From assembly GCA_904502235.1 (NCBI GenBank), contig CAJGDP010000008.1, forward strand, positions 8,772 through 72,771: a stretch of DNA of 64,000 bases. Reading direction: 5' to 3'. The position numbers and the translations under genes were made by a program. Below the pieces are notes generated by a model. It was not told the DNA's origin. It did no database searches and saw only the letters and a program-made list of their open reading frames with translations. Source of the DNA: an uncultured Bacteroidaceae bacterium. GTDB lineage: Bacteria; Bacteroidota; Bacteroidia; Bacteroidales; Bacteroidaceae. Positions 26,804-36,572 of this stretch are shown piece by piece (position 1 is the stretch's first letter; the number at the start of each line of letters is the position of its first letter).

Positions 26804-26834
26804 GTACGGAATATATAAATAATAAGCAGAAAAA

Positions 26835-28511
26835 TTACTTAAAAACGTGCTTGCCGTAATCTACGCCTTTCAGGCGATAATATACTTGTTCGCCTTGCAA
26901 ACGCTTCAGGAAATCGTTATAATCGCGCTTATCTGCCGGCGACCAGCCAGCCTCTGCAACAGCTGCCAAACGTGGCAACATAAGATATTGCACCACTTCG
27001 GGTTCCTCTACCCATTCTGTCCAGAAATTGGCCTGAACACCCATATATTTGGACTGCAGCTCCTCGGGTACATTATTCATCGGCATGTAGCTATATACAC
27101 GTTCAACTGTTTCATCGCCATATCCCTGAGAACGTGGCTCACTCTCCAACTTAGACTGTCTGCGGTTTATATAATAAGGTATCTGCGGAGACAGAATCGT
27201 ATTCATTCCTCTTGTTGCAGCATCCTTTGCAGCACCATCGGCATAAATCCAAGCCATAATTGTTATATCATCACCAAGAGGCTCTGTGTTGCCATGCAAT
27301 ACCTCATTCCAGAATATAAGCTTACGTTGCTCCTCTGCAGGTTTCTGTGCAATATGATCCTTCAACTGCTTGTAGAAATATATCTGCAAGTCGCGGTAAT
27401 TTGTTGAACCAATTTCCTTCAACAGTTCCTGACAATCGGTATTATGTTCCCACTTGTGTGTAGGACATTCGTCTCCACCAAGATGTATATAACCGAACGG
27501 GAACATCTCGGTAAGTTCGTCAATAACATCCTTTGCAAACTGCACTGCCTGTGGATTGGCAACATTTATAACATCGCCCGATACACCCTGCCACAGCCAA
27601 ACTTCGTGTTTGTTTTCAGGATCGCATGCAAGAAATTCGGGGTATGAAGCAACCGCAGCCTGCGAATGTCCAGGTATATCCACCTCGGGAACAATCTCTA
27701 TGAAACGCTCCTTGGCATACTCCACCACCTCTTTTATATCTTCACGAGTATAGAAACCGCCATAACGGATTCCGTCGGGCTTTACATCGCCCCACGCACA
27801 CACCTTACTGTCGCGCCATGCACCCACCTCGGTGAGTTTCGGATATTTCTTGATTTCGATACGCCAACCCTGGTCCTCTGTAAGGTGCCAATGAAAACGG
27901 TTCATCTTATAGGCTGCCATAACGTCAATAATCTTCTTGACCTCCTCTTTGCCATAGAAATGACGGCCTTCATCGAGCATGAAACCACGCCATCCGAAAC
28001 GCGGTTCATCGACAATAAACACTGCGGGAACACTCCATTCCTCTACACTCTCATCACACACACCGGCCATAACATTGCGTGGCATCAGCTGCTTTAGCGT
28101 CTGGAACGCATAGAAGAAACCTGCAGGCGTTGCTGCTGCGATGTTTATTCTTTTCGGGGTAACAGATAGCCTATAAGCCTCTTTGCCCATATATTCATCA
28201 ACATACAACACAACATGCGCATCTCCCTTCTTAGAGGATTCTTGCACATCCCAACCAAGGAACAGACCATCCTTCAGCCTATCCTTGACAAGTTTTACAC
28301 CGGTTGTTTTCTTTATCTCCCTGACAAAATTGTCCACAACAGCATCAACGCCTCTATCCTTTATTTCTGGATAACAAAGCACAACCTTACCATTGAAAGA
28401 AAACTCACCCTCCTCCACCTGCATTTCAGCCGGATGGGGAATTAGCGACAACTCCTGCGCGGTAACAGAAAGCGTTACCAAACAAAGCAAAAGAAACAAC
28501 AGACGTTTCAT
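26835..28511 (-). CDS. GH20 beta-N-acetylhexosaminidase
   Basis: A 558-residue exported glycosidase (signal peptide MKRLLFLLLCLVTLSVTAQ). It has a GH20b N-terminal domain (about 20-150) and a catalytic TIM barrel with FHWHLTEDQGWRIEIKKYP and the catalytic Asp-Glu pair in HLGGDECPTHKWE. It removes terminal GlcNAc/GalNAc from glycans such as mucin, chitobiose or host N-glycans. A nagA gene at the right edge of the window could process a GlcNAc product, but the two are not linked. Confidence 0.95.
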   Translation of the reverse strand: MKRLLFLLLCLVTLSVTAQELSLIPHPAEMQVEEGEFSFNGKVVLCYPEIKDRGVDAVVDNFVREIKKTTGVKLVKDRLKDGLFLGWDVQESSKKGDAHVVLYVDEYMGKEAYRLSVTPKRINIAAATPAGFFYAFQTLKQLMPRNVMAGVCDESVEEWSVPAVFIVDEPRFGWRGFMLDEGRHFYGKEEVKKIIDVMAAYKMNRFHWHLTEDQGWRIEIKKYPKLTEVGAWRDSKVCAWGDVKPDGIRYGGFYTREDIKEVVEYAKERFIEIVPEVDIPGHSQAAVASYPEFLACDPENKHEVWLWQGVSGDVINVANPQAVQFAKDVIDELTEMFPFGYIHLGGDECPTHKWEHNTDCQELLKEIGSTNYRDLQIYFYKQLKDHIAQKPAEEQRKLIFWNEVLHGNTEPLGDDITIMAWIYADGAAKDAATRGMNTILSPQIPYYINRRQSKLESEPRSQGYGDETVERVYSYMPMNNVPEELQSKYMGVQANFWTEWVEEPEVVQYLMLPRLAAVAEAGWSPADKRDYNDFLKRLQGEQVYYRLKGVDYGKHVFK

Positions 28512-28524
28512 ATATTATTAATTT

Positions 28525-29826
28525 TCAATGTTTTTCATTAAATAATTTCAAGCGTTCCTCTAACAGAGCATAATGGTGTGGCTTTATATTGGAAGAGCAA
28601 CCACGTATTCCATTGCGTGTTGCACCCGTTGTAGCAAGATCTATACCGCTTATACCATAATAAAGCAGTTCCTTCAGCAGCTCACCACCCGGCATATCCT
28701 TATAACCTATAGTAAAGAAGAAACCATTGCTGACAGGTTCTTCACCATCGGTATCGTAAACAACATCAAATCCGTTACGTTGCAATATATCCTTTATGCG
28801 GGCCGTACGCACAGCATATTCCTTAATATCTGCCACAAAGTTATACTCACCATCACATGCAGCTTTGAGCATTGCAGCCATAGCACATTGCGCCGAGTGC
28901 GAAACACCCGAAGAGAACGAATAAAGGAATGCGTAAGCAAATGCCGCACCAAAGCGTGGCATGCCATAACGCTCCTTCAAAGCATCGTAATGACGGGCAA
29001 ACAATTTGTCAGAGATACATGCAAGAGCTATTCGTTGCCCTGCATAGCTGAATATCTTTGACGCACTTATAAGAAGGATGTAATTGTCGGTATATTTTGA
29101 CACGCTTGGCTGGAACGGTGACTCAAAAGGACGGCTCATATCCCGACGGAAGTCCATTGTCATATAGGCAAGGTCCTCAATGACAAGAACATCATATTTT
29201 GCCGACAAGCGTCCTATTATTTCAAGTTCCTCTGCGGTAAGTGTCATCCATGTAGGATTATTGGGCGACGAATAAAGAACTGCGCTGATATTGCCCTTTA
29301 CGAAAAACTCTTCGAGTTTCTGCTCAAGAGCCTTGCCTCTGCAATCAGCAATATCGAACGAAGCAATCTTTACCCCTATTACATTTGCCTGTAACTTCTG
29401 CACCGGGAATCCGGGATCGATATAAAGCACGGTATCACGTTTTTCGTCGAGCTGCGAAGCTATCATCAACGAAGCGAACGAAGCCTGCATCGAACCCACT
29501 GTCGGGATACATCCCTGCGGATTTATATCAGTATCGAGAAATGCCTTCACAAAACGCGATGCCTGTTCCTTGATTTCCGGTATACCGTCTATTATTGGAT
29601 AAACCGATGCTACCCCACGCTGCAGAGCCTCACATTCAGCCTTTACACCTATCTCTGATGGCGGCAACCCGGGAACACCCATTTCAAAATGCACATATTC
29701 GATGCCGGTACGCGCCTCTACGGCACGTACCACAGCACCAATCTGTCTGATAGAAGCAGAGCGGATATCCTCAATTTCGAGTTCTTTTACGATTGAGTCT
29801 ATTAGTTCTGAATTTACTATACACAT
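28525..29826 (-). CDS. PLP-dependent aminotransferase, class I/II
   Basis: A 433-residue fold-type I PLP enzyme. It shows GVPGLPPSEIG, VGSMQASFASLMIA, SSPNNPTWMTLT, VLVIEDLAYMTMDF and the Lys site in ISASKIFSYAGQRIAL. The substrate is not clear; it is related to but distinct from aspartate aminotransferases. The ATG at 29826 (MCIVNSELID) is preferred over one 30 bp upstream. It lies just upstream of GH20 on the same strand (13 bp) and may be co-transcribed. Confidence 0.82.
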   Translation of the reverse strand: MCIVNSELIDSIVKELEIEDIRSASIRQIGAVVRAVEARTGIEYVHFEMGVPGLPPSEIGVKAECEALQRGVASVYPIIDGIPEIKEQASRFVKAFLDTDINPQGCIPTVGSMQASFASLMIASQLDEKRDTVLYIDPGFPVQKLQANVIGVKIASFDIADCRGKALEQKLEEFFVKGNISAVLYSSPNNPTWMTLTAEELEIIGRLSAKYDVLVIEDLAYMTMDFRRDMSRPFESPFQPSVSKYTDNYILLISASKIFSYAGQRIALACISDKLFARHYDALKERYGMPRFGAAFAYAFLYSFSSGVSHSAQCAMAAMLKAACDGEYNFVADIKEYAVRTARIKDILQRNGFDVVYDTDGEEPVSNGFFFTIGYKDMPGGELLKELLYYGISGIDLATTGATRNGIRGCSSNIKPHHYALLEERLKLFNEKH

Positions 29827-29952
29827 TTCTGATAGGTTTTCTACGTACACCGGCAAGAACTTTCTTCGCTGTTCGAGAAATGCTCTTTCCTTTTTTCTTA
29901 TACAAGTAAAAAAGCAACAACGGTATCATTGCAGTAACTTTACAACAGGAAT

Positions 29953-31650
29953 TTAATCTTCCATCAATTTGCGATAACGCACCTTCTTGGGCTCTTCGAT
30001 TCCAAGACGACGCATCTTGTTCTCCTCGTAGTCAGAGTATGAACCCTCGAACGAGAATACATTTCCATCACCCTCGAAAGCAATGATGTGAGTACAGATA
30101 CGGTCAAGGAACCAACGGTCGTGGCTGATTACCACAGCGCAACCTGCAAAATTCTCAAGACCTTCCTCAAGGGCACGCAATGTGTTCACGTCGATATCAT
30201 TGGTAGGCTCGTCGAGAAGAAGCACGTTACCACCCTCTTTAAGAGCCATAGCAAGGTGCAGACGGTTACGCTCACCACCAGAGAGCACACCACATTTCTT
30301 CTCCTGGTCGGCACCGGTGAAGTTGAAGCGCGACAGATATGCACGGACATTCACCTCCTTACCGCCCAAACGCATGAGCTCATTGCCCTGGCTCATTACC
30401 TCGTAAACAGTCTTGTCGGCAACAATATCCTTGTGATTCTGGTCTACGTATGCAATCTTCACTGTTTCACCGACCTCGAATGTACCCTCATCGGCAGTCT
30501 CGAGTCCCATAATCATACGGAAAAGAGTTGTCTTACCTGCACCGTTAGGACCAATCACACCCACAATGCCGTTAGGAGGCAACATAAAGTTAAGGTTGCT
30601 GAACAGATGCTTGCTACCGAATGACTTGCCGATATTCTCGGCGTTGATAACCTTGTTACCGAGGCGAGGACCATTCGGAATAAAGATTTCTAGTTTCTCC
30701 TCACGCTCCTTCTGGTCTTCGTTAAGCATTCGCTCGTATGAGTTAAGACGTGCCTTACCCTTTGCCTGACGTGCCTTTGGCGACATACGTACCCACTCAA
30801 GCTCGCGCTCAAGAGTCTTACGTCGCTTGCTTGCACTCTTCTCCTCCTGCTCCATACGCTTGGTCTTCTGGTCGAGCCAAGAAGAGTAGTTACCCTGCCA
30901 GGGAATACCCTCGCCACGGTCGAGTTCAAGAATCCAGCCAGCCACGTCATCAAGGAAGTAACGGTCGTGAGTTACAGCGATAACTGTACCCTCGTACTGG
31001 TTTAGGTGCTGCTCCAGCCAGTCGATGCTCTCTGCATCAAGATGGTTGGTAGGCTCATCGAGGAGCAATACATCGGGCTTCTGCAACAAAAGACGGCAAA
31101 GAGCCACACGACGACGCTCACCACCCGACAAGTGGTCAACAAGTTCATCGGGAGCAGGACAACGCAAAGCAGCCATAGCACGCTCAAGTTTGCTGTCGAG
31201 ATTCCATGCATCGGTAGCATCGATGATATCCTGCAACTCTGCCTGACGGGCAAAAAGCTGGTTCATCTTATCCTCATCCTCATAATATTCGGGCAAGCCG
31301 AACTTCATGTTTATCTCCTCATATTCTGCAAGAGCGTCAACTGTTGCCTGAACACCCTCCTTAACGCAGTCCATAACGGTTTTACCGTCCTGCAAATGAG
31401 GTTCCTGTGGCAGATAACCCACAGTGTATCCGGGCGACCACACGACATTACCCTGATAATCATTGTCAAGACCGGCAATGATTTTCATAAGTGTAGACTT
31501 ACCCGCACCGTTCATACCCACGATACCGATTTTTGCACCGTAGAAGAACGATAGATAAATATTCTTAAGTACCTGTTTATTGGTTTGCTTGATTGTCTTA
31601 CTCAAGTCAACCATTGAAAAAATAATCTTCTTGTCGTCAACTGTTGCCAT
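29953..31650 (-). CDS. ettA: ABC-F translation factor EttA (energy-dependent translational throttle)
   Basis: A 565-residue soluble ABC-F ATPase that binds the ribosomal E site and gates entry into elongation by energy state. There are two ATPase domains: Walker A GMNGAGKST and signature LSGGERRRVAL in the first, Walker A GPNGAGKTT and signature LSGGERNRLHLAM in the second. The linker has the Arg/Lys-rich PtIM region. Length matches the EttA subgroup, and there is no transmembrane domain. It is monocistronic. Confidence 0.93.
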   Translation of the reverse strand: MATVDDKKIIFSMVDLSKTIKQTNKQVLKNIYLSFFYGAKIGIVGMNGAGKSTLMKIIAGLDNDYQGNVVWSPGYTVGYLPQEPHLQDGKTVMDCVKEGVQATVDALAEYEEINMKFGLPEYYEDEDKMNQLFARQAELQDIIDATDAWNLDSKLERAMAALRCPAPDELVDHLSGGERRRVALCRLLLQKPDVLLLDEPTNHLDAESIDWLEQHLNQYEGTVIAVTHDRYFLDDVAGWILELDRGEGIPWQGNYSSWLDQKTKRMEQEEKSASKRRKTLERELEWVRMSPKARQAKGKARLNSYERMLNEDQKEREEKLEIFIPNGPRLGNKVINAENIGKSFGSKHLFSNLNFMLPPNGIVGVIGPNGAGKTTLFRMIMGLETADEGTFEVGETVKIAYVDQNHKDIVADKTVYEVMSQGNELMRLGGKEVNVRAYLSRFNFTGADQEKKCGVLSGGERNRLHLAMALKEGGNVLLLDEPTNDIDVNTLRALEEGLENFAGCAVVISHDRWFLDRICTHIIAFEGDGNVFSFEGSYSDYEENKMRRLGIEEPKKVRYRKLMED

Positions 31651-31847
31651 ATATTATTAATTTATGTTTTTACATTATATTTAAATATTTTGCGAATATA
31701 GTAAAAATCGGGCAAAAATCCCTTAAAACAGCCCATAAATAACACTGCAGAGATACAATATTGAATAAAAACGACTCAAAATCTTACAAAATCATAAGAG
31801 ATGCATATAAAAGCACTTTTTTGAAACACCTTTTGAAAAAGAATCGT

Positions 31848-31855
31848 TATATTTG
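31848..31855 (+). promoter_or_regulatory. -7 box of the 761-aa patatin gene
   Basis: TATATTTG, a perfect TAnnTTTG match, 26 bp before the ATG at 31882. A TTTG lies upstream at a longer-than-usual spacing (31820). Confidence 0.55.
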
Positions 31856-31881
31856 AGGTAAATCAGCCAACCGCCCCTTGT

Positions 31882-34167
31882 ATGAAAAGAATTGCACCAT
31901 ACATCCTGATTCTGCTCATTGTACCCGCCCTTCTGTATTCACAACAGAAGGTGGGATTGGTGATGAGTGGCGGTGGCGCAAGAGGCTTGGCACATATAGG
32001 CGTAATAAAAGCTCTTGAAGAGAACAACATCCCCATAGACTATGTAGCCGGAACATCAATGGGAGCAATTGTCGCCGCACTCTATTCAATGGGATATACC
32101 CCCGAGGAGATGATTGCCGTTATGAAAAGCGAAGACTTCCAACGCTGGTATACAGGAACTCCCGACCGCGATTACATGTACTATTTCAAGAAAAGCAAGG
32201 AGGTTCCCGATATATTCAGCATACACTTTTCATTCAAAGACTCGTTGCGAATAATACCGCCACAGGCAAACCTGGTGAATGCAACACCCATGAATCTTGG
32301 TTTCCTTGAGATATTCTCGGGAAGCACAGCCGCATGTAAAGAGGATTTCAACAACCTTATGGTACCCTTCCGTTGTGTAGCATCGGACATTTATAACAAA
32401 AAAGAGATTATATTCTCAAAAGGCGACCTCGGAGATGCCGTACGCGCTTCAATGACCTATCCTTTCTTTTTCCGCCCCATTAAAGTCGACAGTATACTCA
32501 TGTACGATGGCGGACTATACAACAATTTCCCAAGCGATGTGATGCAGAAGGATTTCAATCCCGACATAATTATAGGAAGCATAGTTAGCAACAACCCTTC
32601 GGCACCCGAAGAGAACGACATAATGAGCCAGTTGGAAAATCTGGTAATGACACAGAGCGACTACACCCTGCCGTCGGACAAAGGAATACTTATAAACATG
32701 CATGTAAAAGGTGTAAGTCTGCTCGATTTCCATAAGATAGACAACGTAACAAAATTGGGTTACAACCACACCTTGCAGATGATTGATTCCATAAAGCAAC
32801 GTATCCCTACAAGACTGCCAAGCGATATCCTTGCACGGCGCAGAGCCGAATTCAAACAACGCATACCCGAAATGAAATTCAACAAGGTGGTGGTACACGG
32901 AATAGAAAAAGAGAAGGAGACAGCCATATCAAAAGAGTTTCAGAAAGAAGACGAACCGTTCACATACGACAGATGCAAGAGAGGTTACTACAGCCTTGTA
33001 TCGAGCGATATTATAGAAAATGTGGTCCCCCGTGCAAAGTACAATGAGCAGGACAGCGCATACGCCCTGCATCTGGACGTATCAATAAATCCGCCATTCA
33101 CATTGAAGATGGGTGCCGGATTGTCCACCGACATTTCCAACCAGATATATTTCGGTCTGCACTACCGCAATTTAAAAAGACACTCTAAAGAATTCATAAT
33201 CGACGGGCAACTGGGCAAGGTATATAACAATGTAGAGGCATCGGGACGGATTGATTTCCATGGCGAGATACCCATGTCGCTTAAATTCATAGGGTCATAC
33301 TCCACCATCGACTATTACAACATGCGATATCTGTTCTCAAAGAAGAATTCAATAGCCCTGAACCAAAGCAGAGAGGTTTTTGCAAAAATAAAGATGGTAC
33401 TACCCTTTCTGAATCGCAAAAAATCCGAGATAGGCATAGGTATTGCCGACATAAAGGACGAATACATGCCCTCGGGCATTGTAAATCTCGAAAACCCCGA
33501 ATTCGACAGAAACCGCTCGAACCTGTTCAGCAGTTTTTTGCGCCTCGAAGGGAACACCCTCAATGCCAAGATATTCCCTACTGCCGGTAAATACGAACTT
33601 CTGTCGGCGCATTTCCTTATAGGCACAGAGAACTATAAAGAAGCAACAGACATTGAGAGCAACAGCCAAAACCGTTCGTGGTTGCAGATCTGCTACACCC
33701 GTCGCGACCATTTCAAGATAGCATCATCGCTCACCATAGGCACATATCTGCAGTTATACTACTCCACACGCCGCCTCTCCAAAAGCTATCAGGCAACCAT
33801 GATGCAGGCAGGTGCATTCACGCCCACACTGACAGGACTTTTCAATTACGACCCCAAATTCCGTGCCAACCAATATATAGCCGGAGGCGTAATCCCGATA
33901 ATAAAAATAAACAATTTCATCCAGATACGCCCAGCCTTCTATGCTTTTGTACCATATAGAGCAATATTGGAGAACCCCGACGGAACTGCCGGATACAGCA
34001 AAAGAAGATTCGACACTTTTGAATACATAGCAGATATTACTGCCGTGGCACGACTGTCGAACATATCAGTCAGTGTCTTTGCAAATTACTACAGTTCACA
34101 CAAGACAAACGTCAATTTCGGACTCACTTTAGGTTGGTTTATGTTCAATGAGAGGTTCATTGAATAA
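31882..34167 (+). CDS. Patatin-like phospholipase with C-terminal outer-membrane barrel (PlpD-like)
   Basis: A 761-residue exported protein: signal peptide (1-20), patatin domain with SGGGARGLAHIG and nucleophile Ser59 in GTSMG plus Asp209 in YDGG, a POTRA-like segment (FNKVVVHGIEKEKE, about 330-400), then a Bam/Omp85-type 16-strand barrel region ending in an aromatic F/W-rich strand (LTLGWFMFNERFIE). This layout matches type Vd secretion (PlpD) proteins, which display or secrete a lipase. Whether the patatin domain is released is unknown. Confidence 0.88.
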   Translation: MKRIAPYILILLIVPALLYSQQKVGLVMSGGGARGLAHIGVIKALEENNIPIDYVAGTSMGAIVAALYSMGYTPEEMIAVMKSEDFQRWYTGTPDRDYMYYFKKSKEVPDIFSIHFSFKDSLRIIPPQANLVNATPMNLGFLEIFSGSTAACKEDFNNLMVPFRCVASDIYNKKEIIFSKGDLGDAVRASMTYPFFFRPIKVDSILMYDGGLYNNFPSDVMQKDFNPDIIIGSIVSNNPSAPEENDIMSQLENLVMTQSDYTLPSDKGILINMHVKGVSLLDFHKIDNVTKLGYNHTLQMIDSIKQRIPTRLPSDILARRRAEFKQRIPEMKFNKVVVHGIEKEKETAISKEFQKEDEPFTYDRCKRGYYSLVSSDIIENVVPRAKYNEQDSAYALHLDVSINPPFTLKMGAGLSTDISNQIYFGLHYRNLKRHSKEFIIDGQLGKVYNNVEASGRIDFHGEIPMSLKFIGSYSTIDYYNMRYLFSKKNSIALNQSREVFAKIKMVLPFLNRKKSEIGIGIADIKDEYMPSGIVNLENPEFDRNRSNLFSSFLRLEGNTLNAKIFPTAGKYELLSAHFLIGTENYKEATDIESNSQNRSWLQICYTRRDHFKIASSLTIGTYLQLYYSTRRLSKSYQATMMQAGAFTPTLTGLFNYDPKFRANQYIAGGVIPIIKINNFIQIRPAFYAFVPYRAILENPDGTAGYSKRRFDTFEYIADITAVARLSNISVSVFANYYSSHKTNVNFGLTLGWFMFNERFIE

Positions 34168-34215
34168 GAAAAATCAAAAAAAATGCTTTTTTTCGAAAAA
34201 AAATTCATCAAAAGT

Positions 34216-34246
34216 TTTGCAGGTATAAAAAAAAGCTATACCTTTG
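34216..34246 (+). promoter_or_regulatory. tRNA-Arg promoter
   Basis: TTTG (34216-34219) and TACCTTTG (34239-34246) are separated by 19 bp, a full consensus promoter 22 bp ahead of the tRNA. Confidence 0.85.
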
Positions 34247-34268
34247 CAACGTCAAACAAAAACAACAC

Positions 34269-34342
34269 GGTCTCGTAGCTCAACTGAATAGAGCATCTGA
34301 CTACGGATCAGAAGGTTACAGGTTTGAATCCTGTCGAGATCA
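34269..34342 (+). tRNA. tRNA-Arg(ACG)
   Basis: A 74-nt cloverleaf can be drawn: acceptor GGTCTCG/CGAGATC (one G-U), D arm GCTC/GAGC, anticodon stem TCTGA/TCAGA with loop CTACGGA (anticodon ACG, Arg CGN), and T arm ACAGG/CCTGT with loop TTTGAAT. The discriminator is A and no CCA is encoded. Inosine at position 34 would let it read CGU, CGC and CGA. Confidence 0.96.
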
Positions 34343-34346
34343 CTTG

Positions 34347-34378
34347 AAAAAGCAGTTACAAAAAAGTAACTGCTTTTT
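34347..34378 (+). terminator. Terminator of tRNA-Arg
   Basis: The stem is AAAAAGCAGTTAC / GTAACTGCTTTTT with a 6-A loop, followed by CTTTTTT. It starts 5 nt after the tRNA. Confidence 0.9.
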
Positions 34379-34400
34379 CTTTTTTACATACAATATTTAT

Positions 34401-34408
34401 TATTTTTG
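34401..34408 (+). promoter_or_regulatory. -7 box of the M3 peptidase gene
   Basis: TATTTTTG, a perfect TAnnTTTG match, 32 bp before the ATG. Confidence 0.6.
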
Positions 34409-34439
34409 CATTCCATAACAAAACAAACAATACAAAATA

Positions 34440-36509
34440 ATGAAACGATTTATCTATTCACTTTTCACACTAACGATTATGTTGACACATGTAGCGTGCG
34501 AAAACACAATTCTAAAGGAGAGTAAAGCTCCGTTCAGTGCTCCGGAGTTCAGTAATTTCAAAATCAGCGACTACAAGAAAGCCTTCGACAAAGGTTTTGC
34601 AGAGAAACGCGCCGACATCAATGCCATCATAGAAAACACCGATGCCCCAACATTCGAGAACACTATCGACGCACTCGAACTCAGTGGCAAGACACTCGAC
34701 AAGGTAAGTTCAATATTCTTCAACCTCAACGAGAGCGAGAACACACCACAGATGACAGAAATCGAAGAGTATGTAGTGCCCAAGCTCACAGAGCTCAGCG
34801 GCTACATATATATGAACGAAAAACTCTTTAGCCGTATACAGACCTTATATAATAATAAGGAGAATCTTGGATTGACCGAAGAGCAAAGCATAGTTCTCGA
34901 AAACTACTACAGCAGTTTTGTACGCGGCGGTGCATTGTTGAACGAAACCGACAAAGCAACACTGCTCGACCTGGAGACAAAAATAGGACTCGCACAGATA
35001 AAGTTCAGCAGCAACCTGCTTGCCGACAACAAGGCATTCAAACTTGTGATAACCGACAAAGCCGACCTCGCAGGTCTTCCACAAGGCATCATAGACGCAG
35101 CGGCTACCGAAGAAGGCACATGGGTATTCACACTCGACAAGCCAAGTTGCATCCCATTCCTGCAGTATGCCGACAACCGCGAGCTCCGCAAGCAGGTATA
35201 TAAAGCATATTATGGCAGAGGCGACAACAACAACGAGAACGACAACAAAGCCATTATCAAGGAGATACTCCAGTTGCGTCAACAGAAGGCAAAACTTTTG
35301 GGATACGACAGTTTCGCACACTTTGTACTCGATGAAAAGATGGCGAAGACACCCGAAGCCGCTCTCAATCTCTTGAACAGCATTTGGGAACCTGCCGTTA
35401 AACGCGCAAAAGAGGAAAAGGCAGCCCTTCAGGAGATTGCCGACCGCGAAGGCGCAGGCATAAAGATTGAAGGCTGGGACTGGTTCTACTACACCGAAAA
35501 GCTCCGCAAGGAGAAATATGCGTTGAACGAAGAGGCCATCAAGCCATATTTCAAGCTTGAGAATGTACTTGCAGGAGCATTCGACTGCGCCACAAAGCTC
35601 TACGGAGTACACTTTGTTGAGCGCAAGGATATTCCTGTATACAACGACGAGGTAAGCACATACGAAGTGCTCGATGCCGACGGCAACCATTTGAGTATCT
35701 TCTATACCGACTTCTTCCCACGCGACACAAAGCGTCAGGGCGCATGGATGACAAACTTTGTTAACCAGAGAAACATCGGTGGCGAGAATATTCGTCCGAT
35801 GGTTGTAAACGTATGCAACTTCACTGCTCCACAGGGCGACGTACCTGCATTGCTCAACATCGACGAGACACGTACTCTCTTCCACGAGTTCGGACACGGA
35901 TTGCACGGAATGCTCACACAGACACACTACCCAAGCGTAAGCGGAACAAACGTAAAGCACGACTTTGTGGAACTCTTCTCACAGATTAACGAGAAGTGGT
36001 CGGTTCACCCCGAGGTATTGCCCACATATGCAAAGCACTACATCACAGGCGAAGCAATCCCCGACAGCCTTATTGAAAAAATGCAGAAAAGCGCACACTT
36101 CAATCTGGGATTCGAGACAACAGAACTTGTAGCTGCCGCATTGCTCGACATGAAGATGCATCTTATCGAAGACTACACAAACTTCGACTGCAACGAATAC
36201 GAAAACACTCTGCGCGAAGAGCTTGGCTTCATCAACGAAATTGAATACCGTTACCGTAGCACCAATTTCGCACACGTATTCGGTGGCGGATATGCAGTGG
36301 GATACTACGCATACCTTTGGGCAGAAGTTCTCGACTGCGACGCATTTGAACTCTTCCTTGAAAAAGGCTTGTTCGATGCAGAAACAGCCGCAAGCTTCAA
36401 GCAATTGCTCGAAATGGGCGGTAGCAAAGACCCGATGCGCGAATACCGTCGTTTCCGCGGAGCCGACCCCAACCCCGATGCCCTATTGCGTGCACGCGGT
36501 TTGATTTAA
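34440..36509 (+). CDS. M3 family oligopeptidase lipoprotein (peptidyl-dipeptidase Dcp type)
   Basis: A 689-residue zinc peptidase. The N-terminus has a lipobox-like HVAC at residues 17-20, so it is probably a membrane-anchored periplasmic lipoprotein. The zinc motif HEFGH is at residues 482-486, with the second Glu cluster downstream in an M3 arrangement (HDFVELFSQINEKW). M3 enzymes cut short peptides, removing C-terminal dipeptides in the Dcp subgroup. Length and the C-terminal YRRFRGADPNPDALLRARGL tail match Dcp. Confidence 0.93.
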   Translation: MKRFIYSLFTLTIMLTHVACENTILKESKAPFSAPEFSNFKISDYKKAFDKGFAEKRADINAIIENTDAPTFENTIDALELSGKTLDKVSSIFFNLNESENTPQMTEIEEYVVPKLTELSGYIYMNEKLFSRIQTLYNNKENLGLTEEQSIVLENYYSSFVRGGALLNETDKATLLDLETKIGLAQIKFSSNLLADNKAFKLVITDKADLAGLPQGIIDAAATEEGTWVFTLDKPSCIPFLQYADNRELRKQVYKAYYGRGDNNNENDNKAIIKEILQLRQQKAKLLGYDSFAHFVLDEKMAKTPEAALNLLNSIWEPAVKRAKEEKAALQEIADREGAGIKIEGWDWFYYTEKLRKEKYALNEEAIKPYFKLENVLAGAFDCATKLYGVHFVERKDIPVYNDEVSTYEVLDADGNHLSIFYTDFFPRDTKRQGAWMTNFVNQRNIGGENIRPMVVNVCNFTAPQGDVPALLNIDETRTLFHEFGHGLHGMLTQTHYPSVSGTNVKHDFVELFSQINEKWSVHPEVLPTYAKHYITGEAIPDSLIEKMQKSAHFNLGFETTELVAAALLDMKMHLIEDYTNFDCNEYENTLREELGFINEIEYRYRSTNFAHVFGGGYAVGYYAYLWAEVLDCDAFELFLEKGLFDAETAASFKQLLEMGGSKDPMREYRRFRGADPNPDALLRARGLI

Positions 36510-36516
36510 ATCACAC

Positions 36517-36554
36517 ATTTTCAAAGGTTGTGCCACGGCGCAACCTTTGAAAAT
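36517..36554. repeat. Perfect 14-bp hairpin after the M3 peptidase gene
   Basis: ATTTTCAAAGGTTG and its complement surround TGCCACGGCG, which can extend the stem almost to the tip. A T-run is lacking on the plus side, so it may be an mRNA-stabilising or attenuating element between the two genes rather than a strict terminator. Confidence 0.5.
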
Positions 36555-36572
36555 ATAATACCCGATACAATT

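Larger units (their letters stand above)
25719..26834. other. 1.1-kb AT-rich gene-free region
   Basis: No frame of 60 codons exists on either strand. The stretch is markedly A+T rich and full of TACAAT-like words. It contains two candidate XRE operators (25733-25745 and 25837-25861), a 35-codon plus-strand frame at 25884-25991 (starting MSQQIINKNQ), a TACTTTTG box on the plus strand at 26369-26376, a bulged hairpin at 26585-26625, and the terminator of the downstream hexosaminidase gene. It could hold one or more small RNAs or a decayed gene. Confidence 0.5.

Noticed and set aside
34845..35960. 371-codon minus-strand frame within the M3 peptidase gene
   Set aside because: Antisense shadow of a well-identified peptidase with an HEFGH motif; its composition is Cys/Val-rich and non-protein-like.
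34440..36509. Cytoplasmic oligopeptidase A instead of a lipoprotein
   Set aside because: The N-terminal hydrophobic segment ending in HVAC points to export and lipidation.
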